Origin: Neodiprion pinetum
Taxonomy: Eukaryota > Arthropoda > Insecta > Hymenoptera > Diprionidae
Assembly: GCF_021155775.2 (NCBI RefSeq)
Contig: NC_060237.1
Span: 3,846,501-3,910,500, forward strand
Length of the DNA stretch: 64,000 nucleotides
Direction of reading: 5' to 3'
How positions within the stretch are numbered: the first letter of the stretch is position 1; every line of letters starts with the position of its first letter. The notes under the pieces are model-generated. The model was not told the DNA's origin. It saw only the letters and a list, made by a program, of their open reading frames with translations, and did not search any database. The translations under genes and the position numbers were made by a program. This document shows, piece by piece, positions 1 to 12,210 of this stretch.

Positions 1-1199
1 TATAGTTTTTAGAAATAATATTCCCTCATGCTAGGTAGAATCGAGGATGATGAATTATTTTCAACCGAATCGCATCGTGTACTTAACGTAGATAAAAATA
101 CAAGTTTTCGTGATTTTTCAATTCGCCGATGTGTCCAGAGCTTTCTAAAAATTTGGAGCCCGCTTTTTCTATTCGTCTAAAATCAACCTCTGCAGACTAT
201 GCGAAATTCAAAGAGAAGTTTACACGCAACAAGTGATTTACCAGTGGTAAAAATAATTCAAATTAATATTACGATCGCGATGCCTAATCCGGTCTTTTGG
301 AAACAATTCCGATCGATTAACACAACCGTAAAGTTTCGGATCGCTTCAGGAGTTGAGGTGTCGTGTCGATCGAATGGAATATCGGCTATACATGTAAGCA
401 TATACCCTGTATAGGTATACAGGCGACATTCGGTTAATTAGCGGAGTTATTTGCTCGAGTTGAATTTCTCCGGCGTCGCCGCGTCGGTTTTCTCCGCGGG
501 GGTGAAAACGGGTCGACGTCCATCATACGGGTTTGTTATTTAGAATGACTAGGAACCCTTGCGGACGGGTCGAAGGGGCGCGGCGAGAGAAACCGGAAAG
601 TCCACTTTGAGGTCGAACTTTGGTTCGACAAACCGCAACCCTTCCCTTCTTCCGGACGATTCAACCCGGTCAAACCCCCGGGATCGCATTGCGGCTCCGC
701 ACGTGAGATCGCAAAGCGATGACGGGCGTCGAAAATTCGAATTCACGACGACGCCGCTTCGCGCCCGTGGCGGATCGTGTCTTTAATCGAGATACCGGGT
801 AAAGGGAAAAGCAAAGGGGCAGGAGGGGGGGAGGGAAGCAGCAGGCCTCAATTACGGAGAAGCGACAGAGGCAGCTTTTCTGACCGATGACGGCCGTTCG
901 CGCCTTTCCCGACACGGCCGTGTCGAATCGATTTGTCCCGAATGTCGTGCTCGCGAGTTTAGTTTATAAGGTAAAGTGGGCACACGTTTTAAATACGGAA
1001 CTTGCGTGGAACATCGACGCACCGACCGACTCGTAAGTCGTCCCGGACGCATGCACTGCCGGAGGTACGATAAATTCACTACTAAATGCTGTGCATGAGA
1101 AAGTTTGGGTAATTACGACGAGATATATACACACGTTTCGCCTCTCGCTATATCAAGCCGCGACGACGACACCTTGAAAATACAAGGTACCTGCGTGTC

Positions 1200-1263
1200 A
1201 AAAAAAAAAAAAGAAAAAAAAGATAATGAGAAAAAATGGAAGAAAAAGAAACACGAAAGGGAA
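1200..1263 (+). repeat. Purine-rich low-complexity tract
   Basis: An A-run of 12 followed by A/G-rich sequence, almost all purines on the plus strand. Any frame translated from it is a Lys/Glu-rich artefact. Confidence 0.85.
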
Positions 1264-1647
1264 TCAAAATCCTGCGTTATGAATTATTTATCAAAGACTA
1301 CGATTCGGGGAAAAGAACAGTGTTTCATTGGCTTCTCTTTTTCTTTTATTTGTACGTGTACCTTCATACATCGTGGAACTATCATCGCTCATTTACATAA
1401 TTATTTATACACGTGAGAGTTGCCGCAGGCGTGTGCCATCGTCGATTCTTTTCAAAAGAAAGTATATAAATAATGTTAATTTACAGTATCAAATATTCTC
1501 GTGTACATCTGTAGACAAGAATCAGGAATTGGATTCTCAAAGTTTAGATTCATTATCGTACCGACTTGACGCGAGTAATCTCGAAAAGTCGATTTATCCC
1601 CGTATAACGATGACAAATTGGATTAAGTCGTTCGATCGAAGCCCCTA

Positions 1648-1672
1648 GTCGTCGTCGTCGTCGACGTCGACG
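1648..1672 (+). repeat. (GTC)n microsatellite
   Basis: Uninterrupted GTC triplets run into CGTCGACGTCGACG (1,659-1,672), which is a perfect 14-bp palindrome. Short and imperfect; no coding frame of interest spans it. Confidence 0.85.
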
Positions 1673-2925
1673 AGGCCGCGAAACCATCCCGGCATTTGCA
1701 TGCTTCGAGTAACTACAATAATTATTCTCAAGTAACGATTCGCACTTCGGTTCATGGCGTCTGATTATATTTATCCAATTTTGTATCCTAATTTCCAGAC
1801 GAAAATTACGATAATATCGCAATTGAAGCGATATCGTTGCTCTTCACGGCGAGGAAGAAGAAGAAATCCATCATCCGAGATCGCACGTTTATAATACACT
1901 ATTGTCAGGTAAGATTTCAACGTAGGTTTGACGGCAGAAGGTACATACAACATATTCGTATTCTTTGTAATTACGACCAATTTAGAAGATTTAAAATTAC
2001 TATTCACGCTATCGTACCGTTTACGACCAAATACCTGCTGTAAGAAGTCCTTGTAATAAAAATATTTGGATTTTTTAAAAAAACCGCGTTTATTTCTCCG
2101 CATACGGGAAAGCATCTCTCTACCCAAGTATCCTGCATTTCCATTGGTCCCGAACTTCTCGACGTTATACGAAACGAATGGAATAAATGCTAGAACTTTT
2201 GACAAAAATACTGAAACAAGACGCGTGCTCCGCAGTGAACTTCCACTGGCTTGCAGGCTCGGCGGCGCATCCCGTGATATGTGTATCAAAGTTGGCACAA
2301 GTTGACGATGGTGCGAGGATGCATAAACGTGGAGTACGGTGGGTGGGTACCAGGGCTCATAGATAGTTAGCTTTAGCCGAAGGTGCGCGGAACGTTAATT
2401 GAGGATTACAAGGACTTCGGGGACTATACGCCACCTGAGAGAGTAAGGTATAAGCCTCGAGATAGCCGGAAGTTGGGCGCAGCCTCGGGTACGTAAGGTA
2501 AGGGTGTGTAACCTTCGCACGAAGCAAGACTGCGAGTGCATGTAACTTGGCTGATAAATAGGGGTGGATCGTCGCGAGGTTACCATCGGCAACAGGTTCA
2601 TTTCCGGCGAAGAGAAGGACTCGCGATCAGGGATGAACGGTGATTGTGATTTTTTGCAGTCGCTTAAATTACACCGTGACTTTAAGCTTTCATTTCAAAC
2701 TCGTGGCTCGTCGATTGCCGCGGGATTTTCAATTTTCTTCTACTCGTATATTTTGGAATTCTGAGAACATCGGATGAGGTTCGAATTATCGAGGGTTCAA
2801 GATTCGAAACGATTGATCGAAACGCCGGAATTCGAAAACTTTGGGGTTTTGTACCGCACATTTTTATCCAGCATATGATGTTTGAAAAATGAATACAGTG
2901 TCGAGTAAAATGAACAAATTTGAAG

Positions 2926-2941
2926 AAAAAAAAAAAAAAAA
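2926..2941 (+). repeat. A16 homopolymer
   Basis: Sixteen consecutive A residues in otherwise mixed sequence. No retroposon body could be recognised upstream, so it is recorded only as a homopolymer. Confidence 0.9.
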
Positions 2942-3283
2942 TTGTGTAACAGTATTGAGTCCTGTGAAACGAGGGATGATACCCTCTTCATTTATGGTGC
3001 TAAGAAATTGACCCAGTCAATCGTATAGATTCTAGTGGGACAAAAAAGGAGGAGGATCCTTCCAACCAGGAGTCGAAAGGTCTCGTGGCGCGTGAGTTTT
3101 CGACGTGAAATTTGATTCGAACGAAGAGCTGATAGACGAAAGGAAAAAGAGAAGGGATGAGTGAAAAGGAGAGAAAAGAAGCACGGCGCGGCCTATCCTT
3201 ATACCCTCGGCAAATAAAATTCGCCAAGTTTTCATTGAGTTCCAGACGGTCTGTTCTGCTTCGCATAAGGAGGACGAGAGCAA

Positions 3284-3370
3284 CGGGGAAAAAAGCAGAG
3301 AGAAGAGGAGGAAAAAAAGGGAGAAAAGACGAGGAAAAGAAAAATAAAAAAAAAAAATAAAATAAAAAAT
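3284..3370 (+). repeat. Polypurine tract
   Basis: About 85 bases of nearly uninterrupted A/G on the plus strand, ending in an A-rich run with scattered T. Such tracts can form triplex DNA; here it is most simply low-complexity sequence. The Lys/Arg-rich frame across it is not a credible protein. Confidence 0.8.
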
Positions 3371-4345
3371 CTACCAGGGTTTTGCGTTCTATCGTTGATG
3401 GCCCACGGCTGGACGCGCGCCACAGCTTCGAAATTGTAATGCGATTCTTTGCCGAGAGTTCTCCGCTCCCCGTCTGCTCCTCTTTTCCTCTATCGGCCGA
3501 TCATATTTGAAGAAAATTCGTTTTTTTCCCCCGGCCAACTTGTGTGTGCGTATTGTTTTTTATTTTTATTTTTATTTCATTTTTTTTTATACCGTTTCTT
3601 CCCGCTATCGGACTGTATAGGTACAGGAATAAAGACGGAGAGAGGAAAGACGACCTCGAACGTAGAAGGTAAGAAACTTTCGCCTGTGTATATTATATAT
3701 TTATTCATGATCTATTTGTAAGCGTATAATAATGGCGGGCAGGCTCGGCAGCTGATATAACAACCGGTTATAGGCGTATATACTGGAAACGGTACCAGAT
3801 TCCCGAGGAGAAGTCCCAGGGGCGAACCCGAGTCATCCTTAATTCAAAAGCGTTTCCACGGAACCGTAACCCTAGAAGCGTTAATCTGACCGACTTATTA
3901 TTCCCCTTTGAAGCCCCTCGAGAACTTGACATTACGGATAATTAGCTCATTAGTAGAGGCGTATCTACCTCATACATTTCTGCGGATCAAATTCTTTCTC
4001 GGGTGCTTGTATGTATGTAACAGGCATGTATACATGGGTACATAATACACGCTCGTAACCAGAGATGAAACCATTTGTCTCCCTTCAAGGGAGGGGGCTG
4101 TACGCTGTTGGAGTGAATAATAATTCAAATAATTTTTTCATCTCTCACTCTCTCGTCTTATTTTCTTCCCCCCCGATCGCAGGACTTAGGAGGGGCCGCA
4201 GAAACAGCCTCGTCTTTCTCACCGAGTTTCGATACGTCCGTTGAAATTCGTACTCGAATGAATATTGGCAAAAAGCTGTAATACATACGGGTGTAATAAC
4301 ATGACAAGTACTCGTACGCGCATCCCTGAATTTCCTGTTTCAAAA

Positions 4346-5332
4346 TTACGAACAAACACAGCTTTCGACCAAGTAAATAAAGACAAATTTTAGCCAACAT
4401 TTCCAGCGAGGCAGCGCAAAGGACGTACCGACGCTTGATAAAATCATAATATATTCATTGTACGTCGGGTGGGTCAAGTTCGACGGAACCAAGTAGAGCA
4501 GTTTTTTTAGTAGGTATAGAAATACGTATACGTATACATTATATATCGCTCTCATGTAATGCCAACTGGTGGCGTTGGGGGAAGGTCGTTCGCCAAACCG
4601 TAGATAAAATTTGGCATACGTGCACAAACGTTGCGAGGAGCGTCGCGTCGGGCAGCAACGGCAAGGGTCACTCTTTATCTTGCCGAGATTCGAGTTCAAG
4701 GGTTGTACCGTTCGGGGGATGAAGGCCCGCCATCGGCATCGGCATCGACCAAAGGTTCGCCAGCGCGTCGCGCCTGCCACGGCATATTCATGAGGGCTGA
4801 GTAGGTACGCCGAGCTTGAACCAATATAACCGCTCCGCTCGCTTTCCACCCCTTTTTCACCCCCGCAGCTATTCCGTGCCGTGTACGCGGTTATGCGACA
4901 CTCGAAGCGACGAGACGCGACGCGGTGCCGGGAAACGGAGGACAGGATCAGGATCAGGTCCTTATGGTCAGCTACGGACCGCGGCCGTCGCTCCCAAGGT
5001 AAACCTACTCCGATATTAAGTCTTGGGGGTGGTTGCGGTTCGTTTCGGGGGATGATCCAATCGGCCAGCTTTCTCCGTGGATGCTGTGTGCTTTCGATGT
5101 TATACGGGATGCGGGGGGAAAAGCGGAGACGCCAACTCTCGACGGATCTTAAGTGCTCCCGGTGAATAATTGATCGATGGTCAATGGGGAAGTATTTCAA
5201 TCTACGCTTCTCGCTGACGGAGTTTGGACGGCGGTACGGAAGCTGAGACGCGCGTGGATTATTCAATCGCTTGTAAACATGTGCGAAAACGAGTTGCGAA
5301 AAGGCGTGAACAAGTTTTGGAAGCTTGAACAA
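4346..5332 (-). other. Long minus-strand open frame, unrecognised (328 codons)
   Basis: This is the longest frame outside the satellite array. The predicted product is Arg-rich and basic, with a hydrophobic, Tyr/Leu/Val-rich stretch near residues 265-285. I recognise no domain, signal peptide or catalytic motif. Part of the sequence is simple (a CATCGG triplication at 4,731-4,748 gives an Arg/Cys repeat), and several plus-strand frames are open over the same stretch, which points to low stop density rather than selection on one frame. No good splice or start context was identified. A chance frame is the leading explanation, but 328 codons is unusual enough to record. Confidence 0.12.
4731..4748 (+). 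repeat. (CATCGG)3 hexamer repeat
   Basis: Three hexamers, the last ending in A instead of G. It lies inside the long minus-strand frame and accounts for a short Arg-rich repeat in that frame. Confidence 0.8.
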
Positions 5333-8261
5333 TGCGACGATGTTTCGCTTGTCGTTTCGTTGAATTTATCCGCACAGTCCTATAAACGGTTCGGTATGGT
5401 ACGGAAAAAATCAAGCTGGGTAAAGGTTGAATCGAAAAGAGAATGCGAAGGGTCTGTATGAGGCTGTTTGCATGAGGGTAGCTTTAGTAGATTAAGACGC
5501 ACCGGGGGGTGCTGATGCCGGAATGCTCGTTGGCGTACTTTAATTAACTCGGGCAACTGTCCGCGCAATTTGCCGAAAACAGCAAAACTCGTCAAAAGAG
5601 CAAAAAAACACTCGGACGCTTGGAAAATCACCCGTTTTCGTGAGCGAAAACGAAACCCGGATATAAAGAACCTGGCTTGGCCTGCATGCATGCATTGAAT
5701 TTTCATTTCAACAAACTTACGCCAAGTATACTTATACATCTAGTTTTTAGCCGGAGAAAACTTTGCCCAACGTGCTCCGGCGCTTCGCTCCAGTAGCGAG
5801 ATAAAGTTGAAACTTCAACTGTATGGCTGCTGGACTTGTTTCTTCGTTCGTATATATTTTAAAACTAGATGAGGATATTACAGTGTACCTATACTTATTT
5901 GCGATCTGTAGAGCATGAATTTTACAGAATTCACCAGCTCTGTTTACCTATTCGCAATATAATGTTTCATGCAAGAAAAAGATAGAGAAAAGTACAAAGT
6001 TCTTGCGGAATCTCCTCAACATGTCGAGTTATATATTCTTGCGTTCAGGAAAGAGAAATTTTATTCGTCTCCTGCCCGTCTCGCGGTACCGAGGAAATTT
6101 GGCGAATTAAAAAGAATATCCCTAATCAGGCGGACAGAGCTTCGACATTGACTGCGAGGGGGAGAAAAAGAAAAAAATTCATTTAGGGCAGGCATTTGGC
6201 GAGGATCGTAAGAGACGGGCGCGAGATCTTCAACGTCGTGTTCGTTCTTTGGGCTCAGCACTTTGGTGCCAGCTAGCGGGTGGGTGTTTACTTTTAGTGC
6301 CCGCCTGTTAATGCGAAGATAAAGCTAGTAATATGTGAGTTTACGTGGGTGAAGATTACTGTACGCGAAGCGTTGCGGGGGGTTCAGTTTGCGCAGACCG
6401 GGATGATATCTGCCTTGCGATATTAACCGTTACACCCCCTCCGCACCCGGGAGTCAGTTGTACCGGAATTAATCGACTTTACACCTACGCCTCTCCGACT
6501 CCCTCATTTCCACCCTTCGCGTCCGCTATTCCGTTCGCAAATATGCCGGATAATCGCGATTCGTGGGAATGTTGAAGCGAAAAGTCGGCGTAAATCAAAA
6601 GGGTTGCAACGATAAATTTTTCAGCAGTGAAAATCCCAGGCGTGGTTCGGCGGAACGCTACAGTACGGATTTCCAGAAATTATAATTTTAACCCGTGGAA
6701 AAAAAGGTAGTGGACAAAACGGCCTCGCCGCTTCCCGCGGTTTTGCGTATCGGCGAGATGCGTTTTGGCCCTTTTAATTATTGATCTGGGGTAGAGCAGG
6801 GCGCAGGGCTGGATATCGGTGGGGAAGGCTCGCGCTAAGGGGGCTGCCCTGTGACCGAGGCAAAGGAAAACAATATAACCAAGCTACTTCGTATGCACTG
6901 CTAATAAGTAAATAGAAATTAGCATTCAGGTCCTTTGGTGATATAAATCAAACGAATTAATTACAGTAGGACTAGAAAGGAGCGACGCGTGGCCCCCGTT
7001 TACCTACCCGTCGCATATACGCTTGCGTACCTGCCTACCGACTTGGCAAAGAACGGGAACCGGTTCGCTCGATTCAGTTCCTTGCTTGCTTAGTTCCCTG
7101 TTTTGCATATTATCTAAACGTAAACACCAATAAATCTGCAACCTTACAGTATACCGTACTCTGGGTGTATATATCCCCGCGATACGGGGAGAAATTAGCT
7201 ACCCGTTTCCTCTTGGGTGAGGGGGGAGGTGTGTTTTATTTGCATTTCGAGCCTCGATCGGTATGGGCACGCGAAATTTTGCATCGAAAAGAATTGCGCG
7301 TAAATGAGATTCGCGGCATTTGCCATTGTTCGATCCTTGCATCGCGTCGACGCCTCCTGCGGAAAATATTTAAATACTTTTGCGTAATACATATGCGCGG
7401 CAGGGGTGTCTCGATATAATAATCATCCTCTTGTCGTTGTCGTGAGACAATAGGGGAAATATGATTGTGGTCAGTTTTTCACGGCGTGTCAAGTTTTTCG
7501 TATCACACTGACGCGAAGAAAAAATATGGATAGTTGATAATAAAGCCACAACGAAGAAAAAAAAAATGGGAAAATCGATTGAGCTGAAACAATTAATTCT
7601 AGTACTTCCTACTAATAATCCGATATTCACGAAGATAAGAATGATGGTCAAGTAGATTTTCATTTTTACAAACAATTTATGGATCGCTCAGAACTGGTTT
7701 TGCTTAAAGTAGTTAATTCGTTCTTATTTCGGGAGAATCGTATCGATTGAATTCAAAATCATATAAATCCGTTTAATCATTCTTACGTGATACTTCTGGG
7801 CAAAAAATAAATCACATACGCAATACATTCTTTCGATTAGATTCTAGATGGCAAAACGTGAAAGCTAGTTGAAAACTCAACTCTGCAGTTTTCCTTTCTC
7901 TAGGCGATTACGGTAACCATCATTTTTCTACGAAAACCGAGGATCCGGAGATTGAAATAAATCTATATACCTACCTAATCTGCACATTCGCGCAGTTTAA
8001 ATGTTGCCGGTTGCAGATCGTAAAGTACCTCGAGCAATGCAGGAGATGGGAATAAAACGGGGATATAACGACGCGGAAATCCGTCCCTGGTATATATCGG
8101 ATGGTTGGAGGTTCGACTGATAAAAGTTAAACGCGCTTGCGAATTGCAGAGATGAAAAAGCGGGAAAGGACGAGCTGTAAAAACAAACCATGGTGGACAA
8201 AAAGAAGAGATAAAAAAAAAACAGAAGAAAAAAAAATACCCGCAGGATCCTGGCGGAAGTA

Positions 8262-8284
8262 AAGGAAGGAAGGAAGGAAGGAAG
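8262..8284 (+). repeat. (AAGG)n microsatellite
   Basis: Between five and six perfect AAGG units within a longer purine-rich stretch that starts near 8,200. Confidence 0.9.
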
Positions 8285-8447
8285 AAAGGCGTCCGCGACA
8301 GGCTTACGAATTGCTGGCGCTGAGCAAACAGGACCTGCAACAGCTAGGGGCTGGTCCTCTCTCCCACATCGGAGAAGATAGGCCCTTTCATTAGAGTTCG
8401 GATCGCGTTACCGGCCGCGCAGCATAACGAGAGAAATGAAGGGTTGT

Positions 8448-8466
8448 CGCGCCGCCGCCGCCGCCG
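8448..8466 (+). repeat. (CGC)n trinucleotide run
   Basis: A short run of GCC/CGC triplets inside a CpG-rich patch (about 8,400-8,530). It would encode polyarginine or polyalanine in frames I do not consider coding. Confidence 0.85.
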
Positions 8467-11400
8467 AGGGTCGCCGGAAAACGACCAGCAACACCGCCGC
8501 TGTCGGGGGCGGGAGACCCGAAGCCGACGAGCCCTCGTTGTTTACAGTTTCCCTCTAATTTTCCCCGGCAACACAGCGTGTATACACAAACACAGAGACA
8601 AACACACACGGACATCGCACGAACGAAAGGATCGCGTCCTCTCATTTGAATCGTACAACCGTGTTTTCTGCTTGTCGCTCTGCAGCTAAAACCTGAGCAT
8701 TATATATAGGTATGGTTCGATTCTGAATTAATTTTTTTTTTTCTTCCTTCACCCCGTTCCTCTTGATTATTCTGTGATTCTGACGAAGGTAACGTTTTCA
8801 AATTAAATTTTCAAACAAATGCGGAACGTGGATAGATCGAGCTTGCGGTGTTATTGTAATCGTTGTTGGTCGCTGTCGCGTTCAGCGTTACGGGCGTTAC
8901 AGCGCGCAGCTCGAACTCGCATTACGCCGCGGTGACCTATTTTATGCGATTTTAGTCGAACGAACTGAGTAACGACGTTCAGCCCCTAATGACCGTGGCA
9001 ATTAGCCGAATGTATCGGGGGCAATGCCGTGTCACGGGAGCTTTCTATCTACCGTGTGTGAAATCGTACCTACAAGCGACACGATGCGCGTGGAGAAACC
9101 GGCTCGACTTTGCGCTTGTGTGGTCGGTATTAATCACCTCGATGCGTTATTGCTCATTGCGTGTTCCGTAAGACCGGCGGTATTGTACGAGACCGACTAT
9201 GCGGTTGCACAATTCCCGTATGCCTGCGGGCTGCGGGAGGGAATCTGCGAAGCGGCTCACTCCGCATCATTCTATCGAGATTCCCACGTTACGCACGGGA
9301 TGTTATACCCGCCAATATCCGGCGCGGCGCGGTTAATCCTAAACAGCCAACAATAACCGGCCAGAGATCTTCGATTCCTGCACCCGGTTACTCGGGCCCC
9401 TTTGGGCATCCGGTCAGCTTCGCAATCATCATTCGATACCTCGTTCCCTGCTCACCCTCCGTCCTCAAACAGGGAGCAAAAAGGGATACGCGGTCGACGA
9501 ACCACCGCGAATGTGAATCCTGATCATCACTGTCGTCCCGAAGAACCCTTGCAGCCTTTATCTTAGTCACCATCGGCCAATACGTGAGGCAGAAGAAACC
9601 TGTCAACGGTTGATTATAACCCTGCGTGTGAATAAGCGTGATAATTTTTATTTTTTTGTTTTTTTCGTTACTTTTTACTACGTCAAGGCAAAATCGACGC
9701 AGCTGTCCGACACCGACGTCCTGTCAACACTCGAGCCTTTATCCTGTACTCTGGATGCATTGACTGCAAACTCCCGGCGACTTGCGGAGGGTGGAGGGAC
9801 GGAGGGACATTAAACTGTTGGACATTATCGGCGCTAGGCAGCGTCGGAACTGCGGCTATTATGGCCCGATCGCGAGCCTCTGACAAGTTTAATTACTGTG
9901 TGTGTAACGCGTATCTGCGTTGTACCACCTCGCGTAAACGTTATCGGCGGTCAGCCCCTGGCTGCGCTTGGTAATGGTTGCAGCGGCAGGCGAAGCGCAA
10001 AGTGGATAAAAGTGCCGGTTGTGTGTGCGCCACGGGATTCGACGTCAGAGGCACCGATTTCCGGGAGGGGAATCCGCGCCTGAGAGGATCCTGTTGATTG
10101 GAACAAGGTTACCGACCCTCGAGGTGAGACCAAAGAAATTCCTAAACCGCGAAACAAAAAGTTTAACTCGAATTCTCTTCGATTCGATAAACTCGCCTCC
10201 TGCATGTACCGGGAAAACTGATTCGGAGAAGGAAAGAGAGCCGTAAGTAGATCGTAACTACAAGTGTGGGTGTCTGATAGGAAATTGCAATCGGCGAGAG
10301 ATTTTTATCGAAGCAAGCTTTTACTTTGAAGCACCGATCAGTTGTTACAAAAGGAAAATAAATCCGTCATCGCTCTCGATGAAGAGATGGGCCCGCAATA
10401 GCTTCGAGATACGAATAATCGATCGATGTCCGTGGACAGCCGCCGACTGTGACATCAATTGATCGCCTTTGCAGCCTTGTCAAAACGTCGACTAGACTCC
10501 GATGATGGGTTTGGCCCCGCTGACGCCATCCCGTTGCGTTCATCCGCAGTCACGGCTTTCGTATCTGCACAAGTGGAGGACGGGTGTCTGGCAGCGAGCG
10601 AATATGATGACACAGACGAGAGTTGACTGCCGTTAATTGAGCGGCGTGAAACGCGTATCATCAAAGATATTTCCATTACGTATACGAGGCTTTCGGTAGA
10701 TTGCGACGATTTTTAACTTACGGTTCGAAGTGCCGTATCAACTGACTGTGATTCGTATTACCTGTAACAGAGGAGAAAATATCGTGTTGTTAGGTACGGT
10801 GTAAGATAGAGCAGACGACGAGGGTGAAAAATTGGCGAAATAAAATCAAGCTCGAATTGCATTCACCCCGAGAATATTCTCGTTTCGTTGTCACTTCGAT
10901 TCAGGTCTATACCAGACAGAATCGAGTGTCACGTAATATCATCGCCTGGCTTGGATTCACGCGCGAGATGTTTTCGCTCTTTGTAAACGTTCCCGGCGTT
11001 TGACAAGCGGTTTATGACACCCCTGTGTACAGACGCGAATTCGCTGTTTAAAACTTTTTTACCCTTCGTTAATTCAATTCGTTCGACAATGAGGCCCGTG
11101 CGCTGTTTTGCTCGATCAGAAATTGGGACATCGGCGCTCTCCCTTTTTCTGGCAAGCAAGCTATAACACACGCGTCTTCGAGGTAATAAGAATCAGATGT
11201 CAAGCTTCGAGCCGCAGTAATAGCGGAGGCGTAAGTAGGTGTCGTACCGTTGGTCGAGTGGTCCAAGTGTGTCGCCGGTCTGCCTGCTTCGTGGATCAAA
11301 GGAAAAACTGTTGGGAACGGAGACAGGGAGGAAAGGGGGATAGAGAGGATGGTACAAAATGGAGCATTGCCGGGGGTAGAATTTAGATTAAAAATCGCTG

Positions 11401-12175
11401 ATATACCTTCGGAGGTGGGGGGACGTCTGCTTCGCTGCAGCAATATCAAGGTACACAACGGAGGGCGTCCGGCCGCCGCACCCGCCGCCTTCGGCTTTGA
11501 ATTGAATAATACGCGATTCGAAACTGTCAGTTCAATAAACGGCGGCCCTTCGTACGAGCCGGAGAGAGGATTAGTCCGCCGGATCATGTTTCGTTCAAAT
11601 TTCGATTTCCAAATAAGTTTGGCGCGGGGCGGGCTGATTGTTTATCGGGAATCCTTCCGGGTGCCCCGGGCAACCGCCTCGAACCACCCTTGACGTTGTT
11701 TTTCCTCGCTCTTATTCTTCCCGGCACACTCGGGAGATCGGATATCATACCTGCCACTTCTGGTGGACCGCCGCAACGGTCGAACGGTCCCCGTCCCATT
11801 CCAGCCCCGTTTCTACTCCACCTGAGATCAGCCGCCATCTTTAATAACCGGAGTGCATCGAGTCCTGTCCAACTTAATACCATCAGCCTTATCACGTATC
11901 GATATTATATGACGGTGTGGCGTTACGGTGGGGATGAATGGAATTTTTTATGCCGATGGATTACCACCGCGCGGATCGATACGCTACCGTATCCAGCACC
12001 GTTTCTCGATTGCGGAAATCCAGTAGCTGTCCGCTAACTCTAACATGTCGTTAATACCGTGGAACTAACCACGAAGGATCGTGAAACCTGGTGAAGTATT
12101 CCTTTCGGCGAATGCGACATCCTGGAAAAAAATTCCCCCGTCTAATGCTCGTACCGTCGCAGCGAGTCTCGGTTA

Positions 12176-12210
12176 GGGGGGGTGGGGTAGGATGGGGGGG
12201 GGGGGGGGGG
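12176..12210 (+). repeat. G-rich tract with G17 run
   Basis: A run of G, then GGGG, then an uninterrupted G17 at 12,194-12,210. The spacing of G-runs is compatible with a G-quadruplex on the plus strand. Homopolymer length is error-prone in sequencing, so the exact count is uncertain. Confidence 0.85.

Larger units (their letters stand above)
1..4345. other. Unique non-coding stretch, no supported gene
   Basis: No frame here has a recognisable domain. The longest is 175 codons on the minus strand (1,771-2,298), with no family resemblance and no supporting splice or start context. Visible content is simple sequence only: A-rich and purine-rich tracts, a short GTC run and a T-rich stretch near 3,555-3,593. 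It reads as intergenic or intronic DNA. A distant or very short exon could be missed by eye. Confidence 0.6.
5333..12175. other. Unique non-coding stretch, no supported gene
   Basis: All frames are short (at most 172 codons, at 11,069-11,587 minus), are contradicted by open frames on the other strand, and show no family signature. The sequence alternates between AT-rich blocks (around 7.4-7.9 kb) and CpG-rich blocks (around 8.4-9.6 kb and 11.4-11.8 kb). Some could be regulatory DNA, but nothing in the sequence alone proves it. Confidence 0.55.

Noticed and set aside
1771..2298. 175-codon minus-strand frame
   Set aside because: No family resemblance; composition tracks local AT content and plus-strand frames overlap it.
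11069..11693. Overlapping 172-codon minus and 147-codon plus frames
   Set aside because: Both strands are open because of CpG-rich sequence with few stops; neither product is recognised.
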